From Paenibacillus camelliae (GTDB taxonomy: Bacteria; Bacillota; Bacilli; Paenibacillales; Paenibacillaceae), in NCBI RefSeq assembly GCF_023715345.1, contig NZ_JAMBNY010000013.1, positions 1-64,000 of the forward strand: DNA of 64,000 nucleotides, read 5' to 3'. The notes beneath the pieces are model-generated. The model had not been told where the DNA came from. It saw only the letters and a list, made by a program, of their open reading frames with translations, and made no database searches. The position numbers and the translations under genes were made by a program. This document shows positions 41,553 to 51,703 of the stretch, in pieces; the first letter of the stretch is position 1; every line of letters starts with the position of its first letter.

Positions 41553-42203
41553 CTATGTCAGTCTTACGTATGGATTGTTAGCTTTTTCATAGCCGATCGA
41601 AGTCCGTGGACCATGTCCTGGATAGACAATCGTCTCGTCTGCTAGCTTGTACAATTTATTTTGTATGGAATCAAACAGATCTGCTTCACGTCCGCCAGGA
41701 AGGTCCGTACGGCCTACTGAGGAGCGGAACAACACATCGCCAGAGAAGATATGACCATCGCACACAAAGCTTACACTGCCTGGCGAATGCCCTGGCGTAT
41801 GCAGTACCTTGAACGTATGGTCGATCAGCTTCAGCTCCATCCCTTCATCCAGTGCGTGCTCGGCTGGATCTGTTGCAAGCGGCGGGGTAACATCCTGCCA
41901 GCGCATCGATCCATTTTTGCGAGAATCCGTCAGCCAATCGGCTTCCAGATCATGCACATAGACAGGGCAATTTGCCTCCTTGCGCACCTCGTCAACACCA
42001 CCCATATGATCAAAATGAGCGTGTGTCAGCAGAATCGCTTCAATCTCTACCTGCTCAATGCGATCAAGGAGTCGCTTCGGATTCATGCCGGGATCGATAA
42101 TAATTCCTTTACGCTTACCTTCTGTTTCTCCTTGCACCGTTAGCAGATAACAATTCGTCTGCAATGGTCCTAATGAAAAGCTCTCTACCGAAAAATTGCT
42201 CAT
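41553..42203 (-). CDS. Metallo-beta-lactamase-fold hydrolase (glyoxalase II-like)
   Basis: A 216-residue MBL-fold hydrolase with the dinuclear zinc motif THAHFDHMGG (near 60-69), a later HTPGHSPGSVSF His, and GDVLFRSSVGRTDLPGG, the pattern of YqgX-type enzymes that resemble hydroxyacylglutathione hydrolase. Precise substrate unknown. It is 2 bp after the thioredoxin-like gene, so the two are probably translationally linked. Confidence 0.9.
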   Translation of the reverse strand: MSNFSVESFSLGPLQTNCYLLTVQGETEGKRKGIIIDPGMNPKRLLDRIEQVEIEAILLTHAHFDHMGGVDEVRKEANCPVYVHDLEADWLTDSRKNGSMRWQDVTPPLATDPAEHALDEGMELKLIDHTFKVLHTPGHSPGSVSFVCDGHIFSGDVLFRSSVGRTDLPGGREADLFDSIQNKLYKLADETIVYPGHGPRTSIGYEKANNPYVRLT

Positions 42204-42205
42204 CG

Positions 42206-42772
42206 TTAAATGCTCTCCAATACTTCACGTAATTCAGCTACAACATAATTTTGATAGCCATAGCCTTCGCCATATTGTCTCATAATCTCTTCACGAACTT
42301 TAGCCATGCGGTCAGCATAGTCTGGAGCATTTGGATCCGGATTAGTCGCTTTGAATTCAGCCATTACTGCTTGTACATGCTTTGGTCTAGGCCCCCATTG
42401 TCCTAGAACTGCTCCACCCGTATCTGCAATAAGAACGATTGGAATGGATCGACCGCCGAAAGTTAAAAATTGATCCATCGTGTCGGTATGCTCTTCCATA
42501 ATTAACACATCAATCGGAATGCCGCTGTTTTCCAATACATTAAATACGACCGGAATATTGCGAACAGCGTCGCCACACCAATCTGCCATCAGAATTAAGC
42601 AGCGCAAATCATCACGATTGTTTAGTGACTCAAAAAACTCACGATCATCCTCAGAAGGCCAGCTGAACTGCTCCTTATTGTGGATAAATTGCTCTTGGTT
42701 TTTCGTCATGCCCGCGATAAATTGCTCAGGTGTAAGTCCTTTTCCAAGCTTGTTTGCAACATTTTTACTCAT
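42206..42772 (-). CDS. Thioredoxin-family protein with a single active-site Cys
   Basis: A 188-residue thioredoxin-fold protein. The usual WCGPC is WCGDA (near residue 66), so only the first Cys remains and a dithiol cycle is unlikely; monothiol chemistry or a peroxidase-like role is possible. The cis-Pro is present (GGRSIPIVLI). This form is common among Bacillales 'thioredoxin family' proteins. Co-directional with, and 2 bp upstream of, the MBL hydrolase gene. Confidence 0.85.
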   Translation of the reverse strand: MSKNVANKLGKGLTPEQFIAGMTKNQEQFIHNKEQFSWPSEDDREFFESLNNRDDLRCLILMADWCGDAVRNIPVVFNVLENSGIPIDVLIMEEHTDTMDQFLTFGGRSIPIVLIADTGGAVLGQWGPRPKHVQAVMAEFKATNPDPNAPDYADRMAKVREEIMRQYGEGYGYQNYVVAELREVLESI

Positions 42773-42810
42773 CGTATGTAGACCTCTTTCTATTTAAATT
42801 TTTAAGCGAA

Positions 42811-43428
42811 TTAGTTATTCTTTTTGAATCGGCGCAAATACAGCACCAGAACAACGACAATCGCAATTGCAATAATTGCATAAGCGATATTCGAATATAC
42901 ATCCATAAACTCTACAATGTCTTCCCAACGATCACCAAGCGTTGTACCTAGTAGTACAAGCACTGTGTTCCAAATCAGCGTTCCAATCGTCGTATAGAAC
43001 AAGAAAGGAGTCAGCTTCATCCCTGACATCCCGGCAGGAACCGATATCAAGCTGCGAATTAATGGAATCATGCGACAAAAAAATACAGCCTTATTTCCGT
43101 GCTTATCAAACCAAGCATCTGCACGGTGAATATCCTCTTTCTTCACTCGCAGCAGCTTCCCCCAACGATCAATGATCTTCTCCAGACGTTCAACCTCTAA
43201 GATACGCCCGATATAATATAGAATAATTGCACCAATCAATGATCCTAGCGTTGCAGTGATTATAACTCCAAGCGGAGTCAAATCCGTTCTTGTCGTCATA
43301 AAGCCGCCAAAAGTAAGAATGATCTCGGATGGTATCGGCGGGAAAATATTTTCAACCGCAATTAAAATTAAAATCCCAAGATACCCAAATTTTTCCATAA
43401 TTTCAATAATCCAGCTTTCCATCTCCAA
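42811..43428 (-). CDS. DedA-family membrane protein
   Basis: A 205-residue DedA/VTT protein with about five membrane segments and re-entrant loops. Family hallmarks: ENIFPPIPSEIILTFGGF near the N-terminus, FFCRMIPLIRSLISVPAGMS in the middle. DedA proteins act as undecaprenyl-phosphate or phospholipid transporters/scramblases and affect membrane potential. First gene of a run with the thioredoxin-like and MBL genes. Confidence 0.92.
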   Translation of the reverse strand: MEMESWIIEIMEKFGYLGILILIAVENIFPPIPSEIILTFGGFMTTRTDLTPLGVIITATLGSLIGAIILYYIGRILEVERLEKIIDRWGKLLRVKKEDIHRADAWFDKHGNKAVFFCRMIPLIRSLISVPAGMSGMKLTPFLFYTTIGTLIWNTVLVLLGTTLGDRWEDIVEFMDVYSNIAYAIIAIAIVVVLVLYLRRFKKNN

Positions 43429-43570
43429 CCCCCATCATATGTATTACTAAACGATATTCTACCATATGTAAAGACATGCTTCCAATCGAACATCATATGT
43501 CCTTGATACAAAGGCTTTGGTGACCAGCCCAACTCTAGCTGCATATACATAAGTAGAAGGGAGCTGATTC

Positions 43571-43885
43571 GTGTTGAAGCAACAGAGAGCTAATCATCAG
43601 CCTGACCTGCCAACTGCTCGCAGCATTCGCCGAACCTGTAAATCCGAGTTATATCGTACGATTAAACGGATGAAGGTATGGATACCCGAGCATAAAATAA
43701 AAGAAGCCGAAAAGGTGTATTTTCAGAAGGTTGCCGCTAATCTTATATGGATACATGAGCACCGCAGCAATCGAAAAAAGCAAGTTGAGTGGTGGGAAGC
43801 AAACGTATGCGACGAGCTCGTTAGCATTCTGGAGGTTGACCGTGATCGTTTCGTAGAGGCTTTCAAGGCTGCCTATGGCTGCTGA
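43571..43885 (+). CDS. Conserved basic hypothetical protein
   Basis: A 104-residue basic, helical protein (LPTARSIRRTCKSELYRTIK, NLIWIHEHRSNRKKQVEWWE). Homologues occur in paenibacilli, sometimes labelled 'dehydrogenase' without basis; no nucleotide-binding motif is present. Start GTG 43571 has AAGGGAG 7 bases upstream. Function unknown. Confidence 0.72.
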   Translation: MLKQQRANHQPDLPTARSIRRTCKSELYRTIKRMKVWIPEHKIKEAEKVYFQKVAANLIWIHEHRSNRKKQVEWWEANVCDELVSILEVDRDRFVEAFKAAYGC

Positions 43886-43937
43886 GCCCGTCATCGCTAA
43901 TCATAGGTTGTATCACCGCACTCTTTCACCTACAATT

Positions 43938-43983
43938 ACAGGGCTGAATCCGCTGTTACCTAACAGCTGGCATTCAGCCCTGT
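43938..43983 (+). terminator. Terminator
   Basis: ACAGGGCTGAAT (43938-43949) pairs perfectly with ATTCAGCCCTGT (43972-43983), with inner CTGTT/AACAG, between convergent genes. Confidence 0.75.
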
Positions 43984-44009
43984 ATTGTTTAATCACTATG
44001 CAATAGCAG

Positions 44010-44201
44010 CTATTCAGCAACGCCGTCAGAAACGCCTGTCGTATCTGTCGTTGTTTCGTCGATTAAGCCGTTATGCAGCGTAACAGTCCCGCCGCCAAGA
44101 CCTTCATTCACCATACGATCAATGTCCATCTCATATTCTCTTCGTCCATCAAAGTAAAGATCGGGTGAATCTTGATTCTTTTTAGATCGATTTCTCATCA
44201 T
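44010..44201 (-). CDS. Small conserved hypothetical protein
   Basis: A 63-residue acidic protein with the segment YFDGRREYEMDIDRMVNEGL followed by GGGTVTLHNGLIDETTTD, which looks conserved in paenibacilli. No membrane helix or known domain. SD AAAGGGGTGA precedes ATG ATG. Function unknown. Confidence 0.7.
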   Translation of the reverse strand: MMRNRSKKNQDSPDLYFDGRREYEMDIDRMVNEGLGGGTVTLHNGLIDETTTDTTGVSDGVAE

Positions 44202-44464
44202 TCGTCACCCCTTTCCTGACAGCCCACCACCGACAACATCTATTCTGCTGCCTGCAGCTTGCTGACTTCGCTAGTAAATCGATATTATCGTTCCCAGCAT
44301 TTTTCCCCTCATACATCGCACTTTTTCGTGCAATTGTGCGCAGCCATTCATCATTCTTTTAGACTACTTTTTCAAATTGAATGCATGTTTTATAGCTTTT
44401 CAGAATACATAGTGATAGAACGTTCTATTCGAAAGAGATGCACGAAGACGAAAGGAGTATGTGC

Positions 44465-45499
44465 GTGAAGCAGAAACAGCGCTCCCATTGGTCGTTTTTG
44501 TTGATGCGTGGACCTGATCAGTCCGTGAAGCAATTTAACGTATCTAAGCGATCTGTAATTGCTGCACCTGTAGCACTGATGGCGATTTTTAGTGGTGTCG
44601 TTGTCGGACTCCAGATTAAGGCTCATTCGGATCTTCATCGAATTCAACAAGAACATAAAGCCTTGCAGCTTCAATATTCCACTATGATTCATGAGCATAG
44701 TGATGAATTATTAACGAAGGAGGCTACAATTAGCAATCTAGCTGCTCAATTGTCAGCTTTACAGCAGGAGCAACTATCCATCTCCAGCAAACTGCAAGAG
44801 CTTAAAGCGCTAGAAGCTCAGCTACAGGACTTTATTCAAACCTATGGAGAAGATGTGCCGTTGCACATGAATAGAGAACTTACAAAACAGCCATTATCAC
44901 AGGTCATACCTAACCAGGCTGCAAGCTCTGAATTAGCTCGTAGTCAATATCATATTGCAACTATGGCTTATCAAAACGATGCTCCAATTGTTCAAATGAG
45001 CCAAACACTGGAGAATCTTAAAGCATCTATGGAGACTACGTTGACACGAGCACAATATGTAAGAGAGCAGGTTGATAGCTATCCTAATTATTGGCCAACG
45101 GAGGAGCACTATATTACGTCTGGCTTCGGTTATCGATCAGATCCTTTTACAGGACGTCTTCGCTTCCATGCAGGGATTGATATTGCAGGTAAAAAAGGCG
45201 ACGGCGTCTTTAGTGCAGCCGATGGTGTTATCGTCGAATCTGGCTTCGATAGAGCTTACGGCAACTTTGTCATCGTGGAGCATCTTCACAACCTTCGCAC
45301 CGTTTACATGCACTTGGATTCTATTGAAGCGAAGGAAGGAGATGAAGTCGTTAGAGGCGAAAAGATCGGTACGATGGGAAGCAGTGGACGAAGCACAGGC
45401 ACCCATCTTCACTTTCAGGTTTTGCAGCACGAGCAAGCCGTTTCGCCCCTTCCATTTCTACGTAATGAAAAGATCGTTAAGGAGGATCAACATGTTTAA
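44465..45499 (+). CDS. M23-family murein endopeptidase with coiled coil
   Basis: A 344-residue membrane-anchored peptidase: a cytoplasmic N-terminus, one TM (about 35-55), a coiled coil (about 55-120) and a C-terminal LytM/M23 domain. Zinc ligands are His and Asp in FHAGIDIAG and the HLHFQ His pair; the fold starts at YITSGFGYRSDP. It should cut peptidoglycan cross-links. Start GTG 44465 has AAAGGAG 7 bases upstream; ATG 44459 is only 1 base from the SD. It overlaps the bactofilin gene by 8 bp, a pairing seen often where bactofilins place M23 enzymes. Confidence 0.9.
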   Translation: MKQKQRSHWSFLLMRGPDQSVKQFNVSKRSVIAAPVALMAIFSGVVVGLQIKAHSDLHRIQQEHKALQLQYSTMIHEHSDELLTKEATISNLAAQLSALQQEQLSISSKLQELKALEAQLQDFIQTYGEDVPLHMNRELTKQPLSQVIPNQAASSELARSQYHIATMAYQNDAPIVQMSQTLENLKASMETTLTRAQYVREQVDSYPNYWPTEEHYITSGFGYRSDPFTGRLRFHAGIDIAGKKGDGVFSAADGVIVESGFDRAYGNFVIVEHLHNLRTVYMHLDSIEAKEGDEVVRGEKIGTMGSSGRSTGTHLHFQVLQHEQAVSPLPFLRNEKIVKEDQHV

Positions 45500-45929
45500 G
45501 GATACGAAGAAACTAATTGGAACCGATACATTAATTGGTCAAGGAACAGTAGTGGAAGGCAATATTTTGACAGAGGCCAATTTACGGATCGAAGGTGAAT
45601 TTCACGGTGAAATTACTACAAAGGGAGATATTATTGTCGGGGAATTCGGAGTGGCGCAAGCCGATATTAGCTGTGTTACACTAACGATTGCCGGTCAAGT
45701 GCAAGGAAATGTCACGGTAAGCGGTCGTCTTATTATTACTCCTTCTGGCCAGCTTAACGGTAATGCACTCGTTCACTCGATTATCGTACAAGAGGGAGGC
45801 GCGTTTAACGGTGAATGTCAGATGAACACTGCTATAAAATCTGAGCTTAGCACGATACCAAAATCACAAGAAGATAAACAGGATAAGCACGACAAACAAG
45901 AGAAGGCAAAGGCCCGTCAGGCTGGATAA
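45492..45929 (+). CDS. Bactofilin (polymer-forming cytoskeletal protein)
   Basis: A 145-residue protein. The central right-handed beta-helix (about 10-115) has the repeating short hydrophobic turns of bactofilins (IGQGTVVEGNI, LRIEGEFHGEI, LTIAGQVQGNVTVSG). The tail is charged (Asp/Lys/Gln) and likely disordered. It polymerises without nucleotide at the membrane. ATG 45492 follows AAGGAGG and overlaps the M23 gene stop by 8 bp, giving translational coupling; a longer in-frame reading to 45072 is out of frame with the M23 gene and rejected. Confidence 0.92.
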   Translation: MFKDTKKLIGTDTLIGQGTVVEGNILTEANLRIEGEFHGEITTKGDIIVGEFGVAQADISCVTLTIAGQVQGNVTVSGRLIITPSGQLNGNALVHSIIVQEGGAFNGECQMNTAIKSELSTIPKSQEDKQDKHDKQEKAKARQAG

Positions 45930-45984
45930 TTCCCTCACTTGGTAACAAGAGTTTTGTCTCATAAAAGTTAGTTTCATAATAGGT

Positions 45985-46024
45985 GGAGTAATTGGTTAGC
46001 CTACAGCTGATACCAAATTACTCC
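45985..46024 (+). terminator. Terminator after the bactofilin gene
   Basis: GGAGTAATTGG pairs with CCAAATTACTCC (one bulge), followed by GCCTTTTCG. Confidence 0.7.
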
Positions 46025-46222
46025 GCCTTTTCGTTGTGGTAGCATTGCTAGCATGACTTAATAGTTGGTATTGTGCATAAAAGCATAATGCCGAAGCTGA
46101 AACATTGTAATAAGAAATTGCGTCTGGATATTAGTTCCATTTGTAAGGAGTGAGTTCATATTATAAGTATAAAACGTTTAGTTACTAGCAATGTCATCTC
46201 ATATGCTGCAGCCATCTTATCT

Positions 46223-46624
46223 GTGTGTGTAGGGCTTTTATATACACTAAATTTTCATTCAACATTCTCTTTATTCAAAGCTGTTTCTTCGGTTGCAGAT
46301 GGGCAAGGGCTCGTTGAGCTTTGGGCTACATACACGATCTATAGCGGAATTAGCATTCTAATTCTTATCTTTCTGACAAGCATATTCAAGCACCACGCTA
46401 TAGTAAAACGGAGTCTGCAAGGAATAATATTGCTTTCTATGCTGATTACGTCTGCCGCTCAATTGCTCCCTTTGTTTTGGTGGATACTCGTTGGTGGAGC
46501 AGACTTCACATGGCAAAGTGCACTCGGCTTCTCCCTACATCTTGTATTATTTCTTCTAGCATTTATTAACATACTCTCTATATCCAACAATCTTGTTCCG
46601 ACCAATCAGCAATCCATAGTGTAG
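46223..46624 (+). CDS. Small polytopic membrane protein with uncertain start
   Basis: I do not recognise this protein. From GTG 46223 it has 133 residues and begins inside a membrane helix. The open frame continues upstream without ATG/GTG/TTG to an ATT at 46160 that has AAGGAG 9 bases before it; that start gives ISIKRLVTSNVISYAAAILS, a normal basic-then-hydrophobic N-terminus, and 154 residues with four helices. So translation probably starts at ATT, or the original start has been lost by mutation. Confidence 0.6.
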   Translation: MCVGLLYTLNFHSTFSLFKAVSSVADGQGLVELWATYTIYSGISILILIFLTSIFKHHAIVKRSLQGIILLSMLITSAAQLLPLFWWILVGGADFTWQSALGFSLHLVLFLLAFINILSISNNLVPTNQQSIV

Positions 46625-46686
46625 TCTGATTCGTAGCATAGCGTTGCACGTTTATCTTCTTAAAATGTATACTTCACCATAAAAAA

Positions 46687-46733
46687 ACTGCACCTACAAT
46701 TGTTATGGAATGTAACAATTGAGGTGCAGTTTT
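46687..46733. terminator. Bidirectional terminator
   Basis: ACTGCACCTaCAATTGTTA pairs with TAACAATTGaGGTGCAGT, flanked by A and T runs. Confidence 0.8.
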
Positions 46734-46749
46734 CAAATGAGGTGATGTT

Positions 46750-46787
46750 AAAGCTTTGGGACTACAATTATGTAGTCCCAAAGCTTT
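46750..46787 (-). terminator. Hairpin after the glutamate synthase gene
   Basis: A 17-bp perfect stem (46750-46766 with 46771-46787) around ATTA; likely the terminator on the minus strand although the T tail is short. Confidence 0.65.
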
Positions 46788-46811
46788 AGCTTGCGATTAT
46801 CTCGACAATTC

Positions 46812-49800
46812 TTATTTTGCTGTCGTTAATAACGCTTCTTTTTTACTAGACTCGAATGCGATTAGCAGTGCATCCTGCTGATCGTGTCCAGCTTGCTGCG
46901 CAGATTTAATATGCTGCAGCATTTTTTTATAATCCTTCGGAATTACTTTAACAAATTTGTCTAGTTCATCAGCAAAGTGCAACAAAATTCGAGATGCCAC
47001 CGTGCTTCCTGTGTACTGAACATGGTTTTTCAGCATCATTTGCAGCTCATTGATATCCTCTTGCTCTTCCATATGCTCAAGCAGAATCATTTCAAGATTA
47101 CTACGCTCGATCAGCTTGCGGTCAGGATCGTATACATAAGCGACGCCACCAGACATCCCTGCACCAAAGTTTCTGCCCGTTTCGCCAAGAATAACAACTC
47201 GGCCACCCGTCATATACTCACAGCCATGATCGCCTACTCCTTCAACAACGACACGTACGCCCGAGTTTCTCACGGCAAAACGTTCGCCCGCTATACCGCG
47301 GATATAAGCTTCACCGCTCGTTGCTCCGTAGAGCACCGTATTACCCGTAACGACATTGCTTTCAGCGGCAAATGTTGATTTCTCAGAAGGTGCGACGATT
47401 AGCTTACCGCCTGATAGTCCTTTACCGAAATAATCGTTCGTATCACCTTCAACAGATAAGGTTATCCCCTGCGGTACAAACGCCCCAAACGATTGACCCG
47501 CTGTTCCAACGAAATGATACCAGATCGTATCTTCAGGAAGGCCTTCCCCGCCATAGCGCTTCGTTACCTCGTAGCCTAATGTTGTGCCGACAACACGGTC
47601 CGTATTTTTTATCGGATACGTTCCTCTCACCTGCTGCTTGCTCTCTAGTGCTGCTTTAGCGTTAGGGATCAGCTCACGTGCATCAAGTGACAGCTCAAGA
47701 CCATGGTTTTGCAGCTTAGATTGATAGCGTGTTGAGCCTTCTGCTGGCTCTTGATTGTACAGGATTGCAGACAGATCGATTCCTTTCGCTTTCAAATGCT
47801 CATCAAGCTCTCTCGTCTGCAAACGATCTACTCGGCCTACCATCTCCTCCACGGTGCGGAAGCCTAGCTCAGCCATCCATTCACGCAGCTCTTCAGCAAT
47901 AAAGGTTAGATAGTTCACAATATGCTGAGGATCTCCGGTAAAGTTTTTGCGTAGCTCTGGATTTTGTGTCGCTACACCAACAGGACAAGTATCCAGCTGA
48001 CATACACGCATCATGACACAGCCTAACACGATAAGCGGAGCAGTAGAGAAGCCAAACTCCTCTGCACCAAGCAATGCTGCAATCGCAACATCGCGACCGT
48101 TCATCAGCTTACCATCCGTCTCCAGCACTACCCGATCTCTCAATTGGTTAAGCATTAGCGTCTGATGCGTTTCAGACAAACCTAGCTCCCATGGCAAGCC
48201 TGCGTGTCGAATTGAGCCAATTGGTGAAGCACCTGTTCCTCCATCATAGCCACTAATCGTAATAACATCCGCTCTTGCTTTTGCCACACCAGCAGCAATC
48301 GTTCCGACACCTGAACCAGCGACAAGCTTAACACTAATTCGTGCAGCAGGATTCGCATTTTTCAAATCGTGAATTAGCTCAGCCAAATCCTCGATCGAAT
48401 AAATATCATGATGTGGAGGAGGTGAGATTAGTCCAACGCCTGGCGTTGAGCCACGAACCTCAGCAACCCATGGGTACACCTTCTGACCTGGAAGCTGACC
48501 ACCTTCACCCGGTTTTGCTCCCTGTGCCATTTTGATTTGGATTTCATCGGCATTTGTCAAATACTGACTAGTTACACCAAAGCGTCCGGATGCAACCTGC
48601 TTAATGGAGCTGCGACGAAGATCGCCATTCTCATCTGGTTGGAAGCGTGATGGATGCTCGCCGCCTTCACCCGTATTGGAACGTCCACCTAGACGATTCA
48701 TTGCAATCGCTAAGCTTTCATGAGCCTCTTGGCTAATAGAGCCGAAGGACATTGCTCCGGTTTTGAAGCGTTTTACAATAGAGGACACACTCTCAACCTC
48801 TTCTAACGGTACAGATGGAGCATCCTTCTTAAAATCAAGCAAGGATCGAAGCATTAGATGTTTTTTGTTTTCTCCTTGAATAAGCGTAGAGAATTTTTTG
48901 TACAGCTTATAATCATTTTTACGCGCTGCCTGCTGCAACGTATGGATCGTTTGCGGAGTTAGCAAATGCTCCTCGCCTTCACGTCTCCATTGATATTCTC
49001 CACCTGAGTCAAGTACTCGATCAACACCTTCATTGGCAGAGAAGCCGAGATCATGTGCAGCCTGTGCATCCTTCGCGATTTGCGTCAGATGTATACCGCC
49101 AATACGAGATGGCGTCCAAGTAAAGTACTTCTCAATTAAGCTTTCCTCAAGTCCTACTGCCTCGAAGATTTGAGCGCCTCGGTACGACTGAATGGTCGAT
49201 ATGCCCATTTTAGATAGAACCTTAACAACACCTTTTGTAGCAGCTTTAATATAGTTATTAACCGCCTTATAGTAGGACAGACCACGAAGAGTCCCTTTAT
49301 CGATATGTGCTTCCAACGTCTCGAAAACAAGGTAAGGGTTAATTACATTTGCGCCATATCCAAGCAGCAATGCAAAATGATGTACCTCTCTTGGCTCCCC
49401 AGACTCTAACAAGATGGAAACCTTCGTACGATTACCATTGCGAATTAAATGATGATGCAGTGCAGATACCGCAAGCAAAGCTGGGATCGCTGTATTATCT
49501 TTATCTAGACCGCGATCAGATAGAATGATTAAGTTATGCCCTTTCGCAATAATGCGATCAGCGGCTTCAAACATCTCATCCAGTGCTCGCTCTAGCCCTT
49601 TTTCTCCGCTACCAGAAGCAAAGAAGATCGGAAGCGTCATCGCCTTGAAGCCCTCGCGACGAATATGTCTAAGCTTAGCGAATTGCTCGTTCGATAGAAT
49701 CGGGGTAGCGAGCTTTACATGACGACAGCTTTCTGGCTCCGGCATAAGTAGATTGCGCTCAGGGCCAATCGTCGTTACCGTCGATGTAATCAATTCTTCA

Positions 49801-51416
49801 CGAATCGCATCAATCGGAGGATTCGTCACCTGTGCGAATAACTGTTTAAAGTAGCTGTAAAGTCTCTGTGGTCGCTCGGATAATACTGCAAGCGGTGCAT
49901 CGTAGCCCATTGAGCTAAGCGGCTCTTGGCCACTAATTGCCATCGGCTCGATAATGCGTTGAATTTCTTCATACGTAAAGCCAAACGCTTGCTGACGCTG
50001 CTGCAAGCTCTCTGGGCGAACCTCTGGCAGAAGAGGCGCATCTGGAAGATCATTTAGATCGACTAAATGCTCATTAAGCCACTGACGATAAGGATGCTCC
50101 TCAGCAATCATTGCCTTAATCTCCTCATCTGGAACGATGCAGCCTTTCACAGTATCTATAAGCAGCATGCGACCAGGACGCAGTCGATCCTTGTAGAGCA
50201 CTTCCTCTGGCTCAATTGGAACAGCACCAGCCTCAGAGCCTAGTATAATGTGCTCATCCTTCGTCACGTAATAGCGAGCAGGTCGCAAGCCGTTACGGTC
50301 AAGCATCGCACCAATCTGCAAGCCGTCCGTAAAGCCCATAGCCGCTGGGCCATCCCATGGCTCCATTAACGTACTATGGTACTCATAGAACGCTTTGCGC
50401 GAGCTATCCATTTCCTTATGGTTAGACCATGGCTCTGGCACCATCATCATAGCCACATGAGCCAAAGAGCGTCCTGCAAGATGTAAAAACTCAAAGGTGT
50501 TGTCAAACATCGCTGTATCTGAACCATCCGGAGCAATAATCGGCATAATTTTTTCCAGATCATCGCCGAACAACTCGCTAGCAAGCAGCGTCTGTCTAGC
50601 GTGCATCCAGTTTACATTGCCGCGCAACGTATTAATTTCTCCATTATGAATCATATAGTGGAAAGGATGCGCACGCTCCCAGCTCGGAAATGTGTTTGTA
50701 CTGAAGCGTGAATGCACCATTGCCATAGCGGACACGACTTCAGGGTTGTTCAATTCAATGTAAAAGGAACGAACCTGTTCGGTTGTCAGCATTCCTTTGT
50801 ATACGATTTTACGAGAGGACATGCTAGAGAAGTAGAACATCTCTCCTCCGCTCTGTTCCCCGTACCGCACAGCAAGCTCAGCACGTTTGCGAATAACATA
50901 CAGCTTACGCTCAAAAGCCATTGTGTCTGTTAAATTTGCATTACGTCTAATAAATACTTGCGCGACATATGGCTTAACCGACAGCGCTGATTGTCCTAGC
51001 CCATTATCGTTCGTAGGAACCTCACGAAAACCGATTAGCTCCTGTCCTTCTTCTTCTATGATTTGAGCCAGTACTGCTTCGATTTCTTGACGTGAAGCAG
51101 CATCTTGCGGCATAAACATCATTCCGACCGCATATTGCTCTGGCTCTGGCAGCTCAATGTTCTGCTTTTTCCACTCACTTGAGTAAAATTGGTGTGGAAT
51201 TTGAATTAGTATCCCTGCGCCATCGCCTGTATTCGGCTCGCTGCCTTGACCGCCGCGATGCTCCATATTTTCAAGCAAGTTTAATGCTTTACTTATAACA
51301 TCATGCGACTTTACTCCCTTAATGCTAGCGACAAAGCCCATACCACAAGCATCTTTCTCAAATTGCGGGTCATATAGTCCTTGTCTAGGTGGTAAATTAA
51401 CTAATTTTCTGTTCAT
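46812..51416 (-). CDS. gltA: Glutamate synthase large subunit
   Basis: A 1534-residue GOGAT alpha subunit. Glutamine is hydrolysed at the N-terminal amidotransferase domain by the Cys in KDACGMG (Cys24, mature N-terminus after removal of a short propeptide); ammonia tunnels to the FMN site where 2-oxoglutarate becomes glutamate. The 3Fe-4S ligands are C-x5-C-x4-C in [12 protein letters not shown], and the C-terminal beta-helix ends the chain. SD GAGGGG precedes ATG. The small subunit gene (gltB/gltD) is not next to it in this window. Confidence 0.96.
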   Translation of the reverse strand: MNRKLVNLPPRQGLYDPQFEKDACGMGFVASIKGVKSHDVISKALNLLENMEHRGGQGSEPNTGDGAGILIQIPHQFYSSEWKKQNIELPEPEQYAVGMMFMPQDAASRQEIEAVLAQIIEEEGQELIGFREVPTNDNGLGQSALSVKPYVAQVFIRRNANLTDTMAFERKLYVIRKRAELAVRYGEQSGGEMFYFSSMSSRKIVYKGMLTTEQVRSFYIELNNPEVVSAMAMVHSRFSTNTFPSWERAHPFHYMIHNGEINTLRGNVNWMHARQTLLASELFGDDLEKIMPIIAPDGSDTAMFDNTFEFLHLAGRSLAHVAMMMVPEPWSNHKEMDSSRKAFYEYHSTLMEPWDGPAAMGFTDGLQIGAMLDRNGLRPARYYVTKDEHIILGSEAGAVPIEPEEVLYKDRLRPGRMLLIDTVKGCIVPDEEIKAMIAEEHPYRQWLNEHLVDLNDLPDAPLLPEVRPESLQQRQQAFGFTYEEIQRIIEPMAISGQEPLSSMGYDAPLAVLSERPQRLYSYFKQLFAQVTNPPIDAIREELITSTVTTIGPERNLLMPEPESCRHVKLATPILSNEQFAKLRHIRREGFKAMTLPIFFASGSGEKGLERALDEMFEAADRIIAKGHNLIILSDRGLDKDNTAIPALLAVSALHHHLIRNGNRTKVSILLESGEPREVHHFALLLGYGANVINPYLVFETLEAHIDKGTLRGLSYYKAVNNYIKAATKGVVKVLSKMGISTIQSYRGAQIFEAVGLEESLIEKYFTWTPSRIGGIHLTQIAKDAQAAHDLGFSANEGVDRVLDSGGEYQWRREGEEHLLTPQTIHTLQQAARKNDYKLYKKFSTLIQGENKKHLMLRSLLDFKKDAPSVPLEEVESVSSIVKRFKTGAMSFGSISQEAHESLAIAMNRLGGRSNTGEGGEHPSRFQPDENGDLRRSSIKQVASGRFGVTSQYLTNADEIQIKMAQGAKPGEGGQLPGQKVYPWVAEVRGSTPGVGLISPPPHHDIYSIEDLAELIHDLKNANPAARISVKLVAGSGVGTIAAGVAKARADVITISGYDGGTGASPIGSIRHAGLPWELGLSETHQTLMLNQLRDRVVLETDGKLMNGRDVAIAALLGAEEFGFSTAPLIVLGCVMMRVCQLDTCPVGVATQNPELRKNFTGDPQHIVNYLTFIAEELREWMAELGFRTVEEMVGRVDRLQTRELDEHLKAKGIDLSAILYNQEPAEGSTRYQSKLQNHGLELSLDARELIPNAKAALESKQQVRGTYPIKNTDRVVGTTLGYEVTKRYGGEGLPEDTIWYHFVGTAGQSFGAFVPQGITLSVEGDTNDYFGKGLSGGKLIVAPSEKSTFAAESNVVTGNTVLYGATSGEAYIRGIAGERFAVRNSGVRVVVEGVGDHGCEYMTGGRVVILGETGRNFGAGMSGGVAYVYDPDRKLIERSNLEMILLEHMEEQEDINELQMMLKNHVQYTGSTVASRILLHFADELDKFVKVIPKDYKKMLQHIKSAQQAGHDQQDALLIAFESSKKEALLTTAK

Positions 51417-51703
51417 TATCTATTTCCCCTCTATCATAAAAATTTCCATATCTCTCTTCTGCTTTGGAACAACTTATAATAGAATAGATATAAGAGATTT
51501 TAAGAATGTTCTCTTATCCCTAATTGTTCACCTTGTCTAAATTTTTTTCATTTTTCGTATTGCCTGTTTCACAACAAAGCGTCTTAATCACCCGTTTGTT
51601 TGGTAATGAAATGATTTTAGCACTTTTTGAACAATAAATATAGAGGGGTATTTGCGAAAAACCTTTATAATAAAGGAATTTAAGTCGAAAGGATTTGTGT
51701 TTT

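Noticed and set aside
45072-45491. Long N-terminal extension of the bactofilin
   Set aside because: It lies wholly inside the M23 peptidase gene in another frame; ATG 45492 has its own AAGGAGG.
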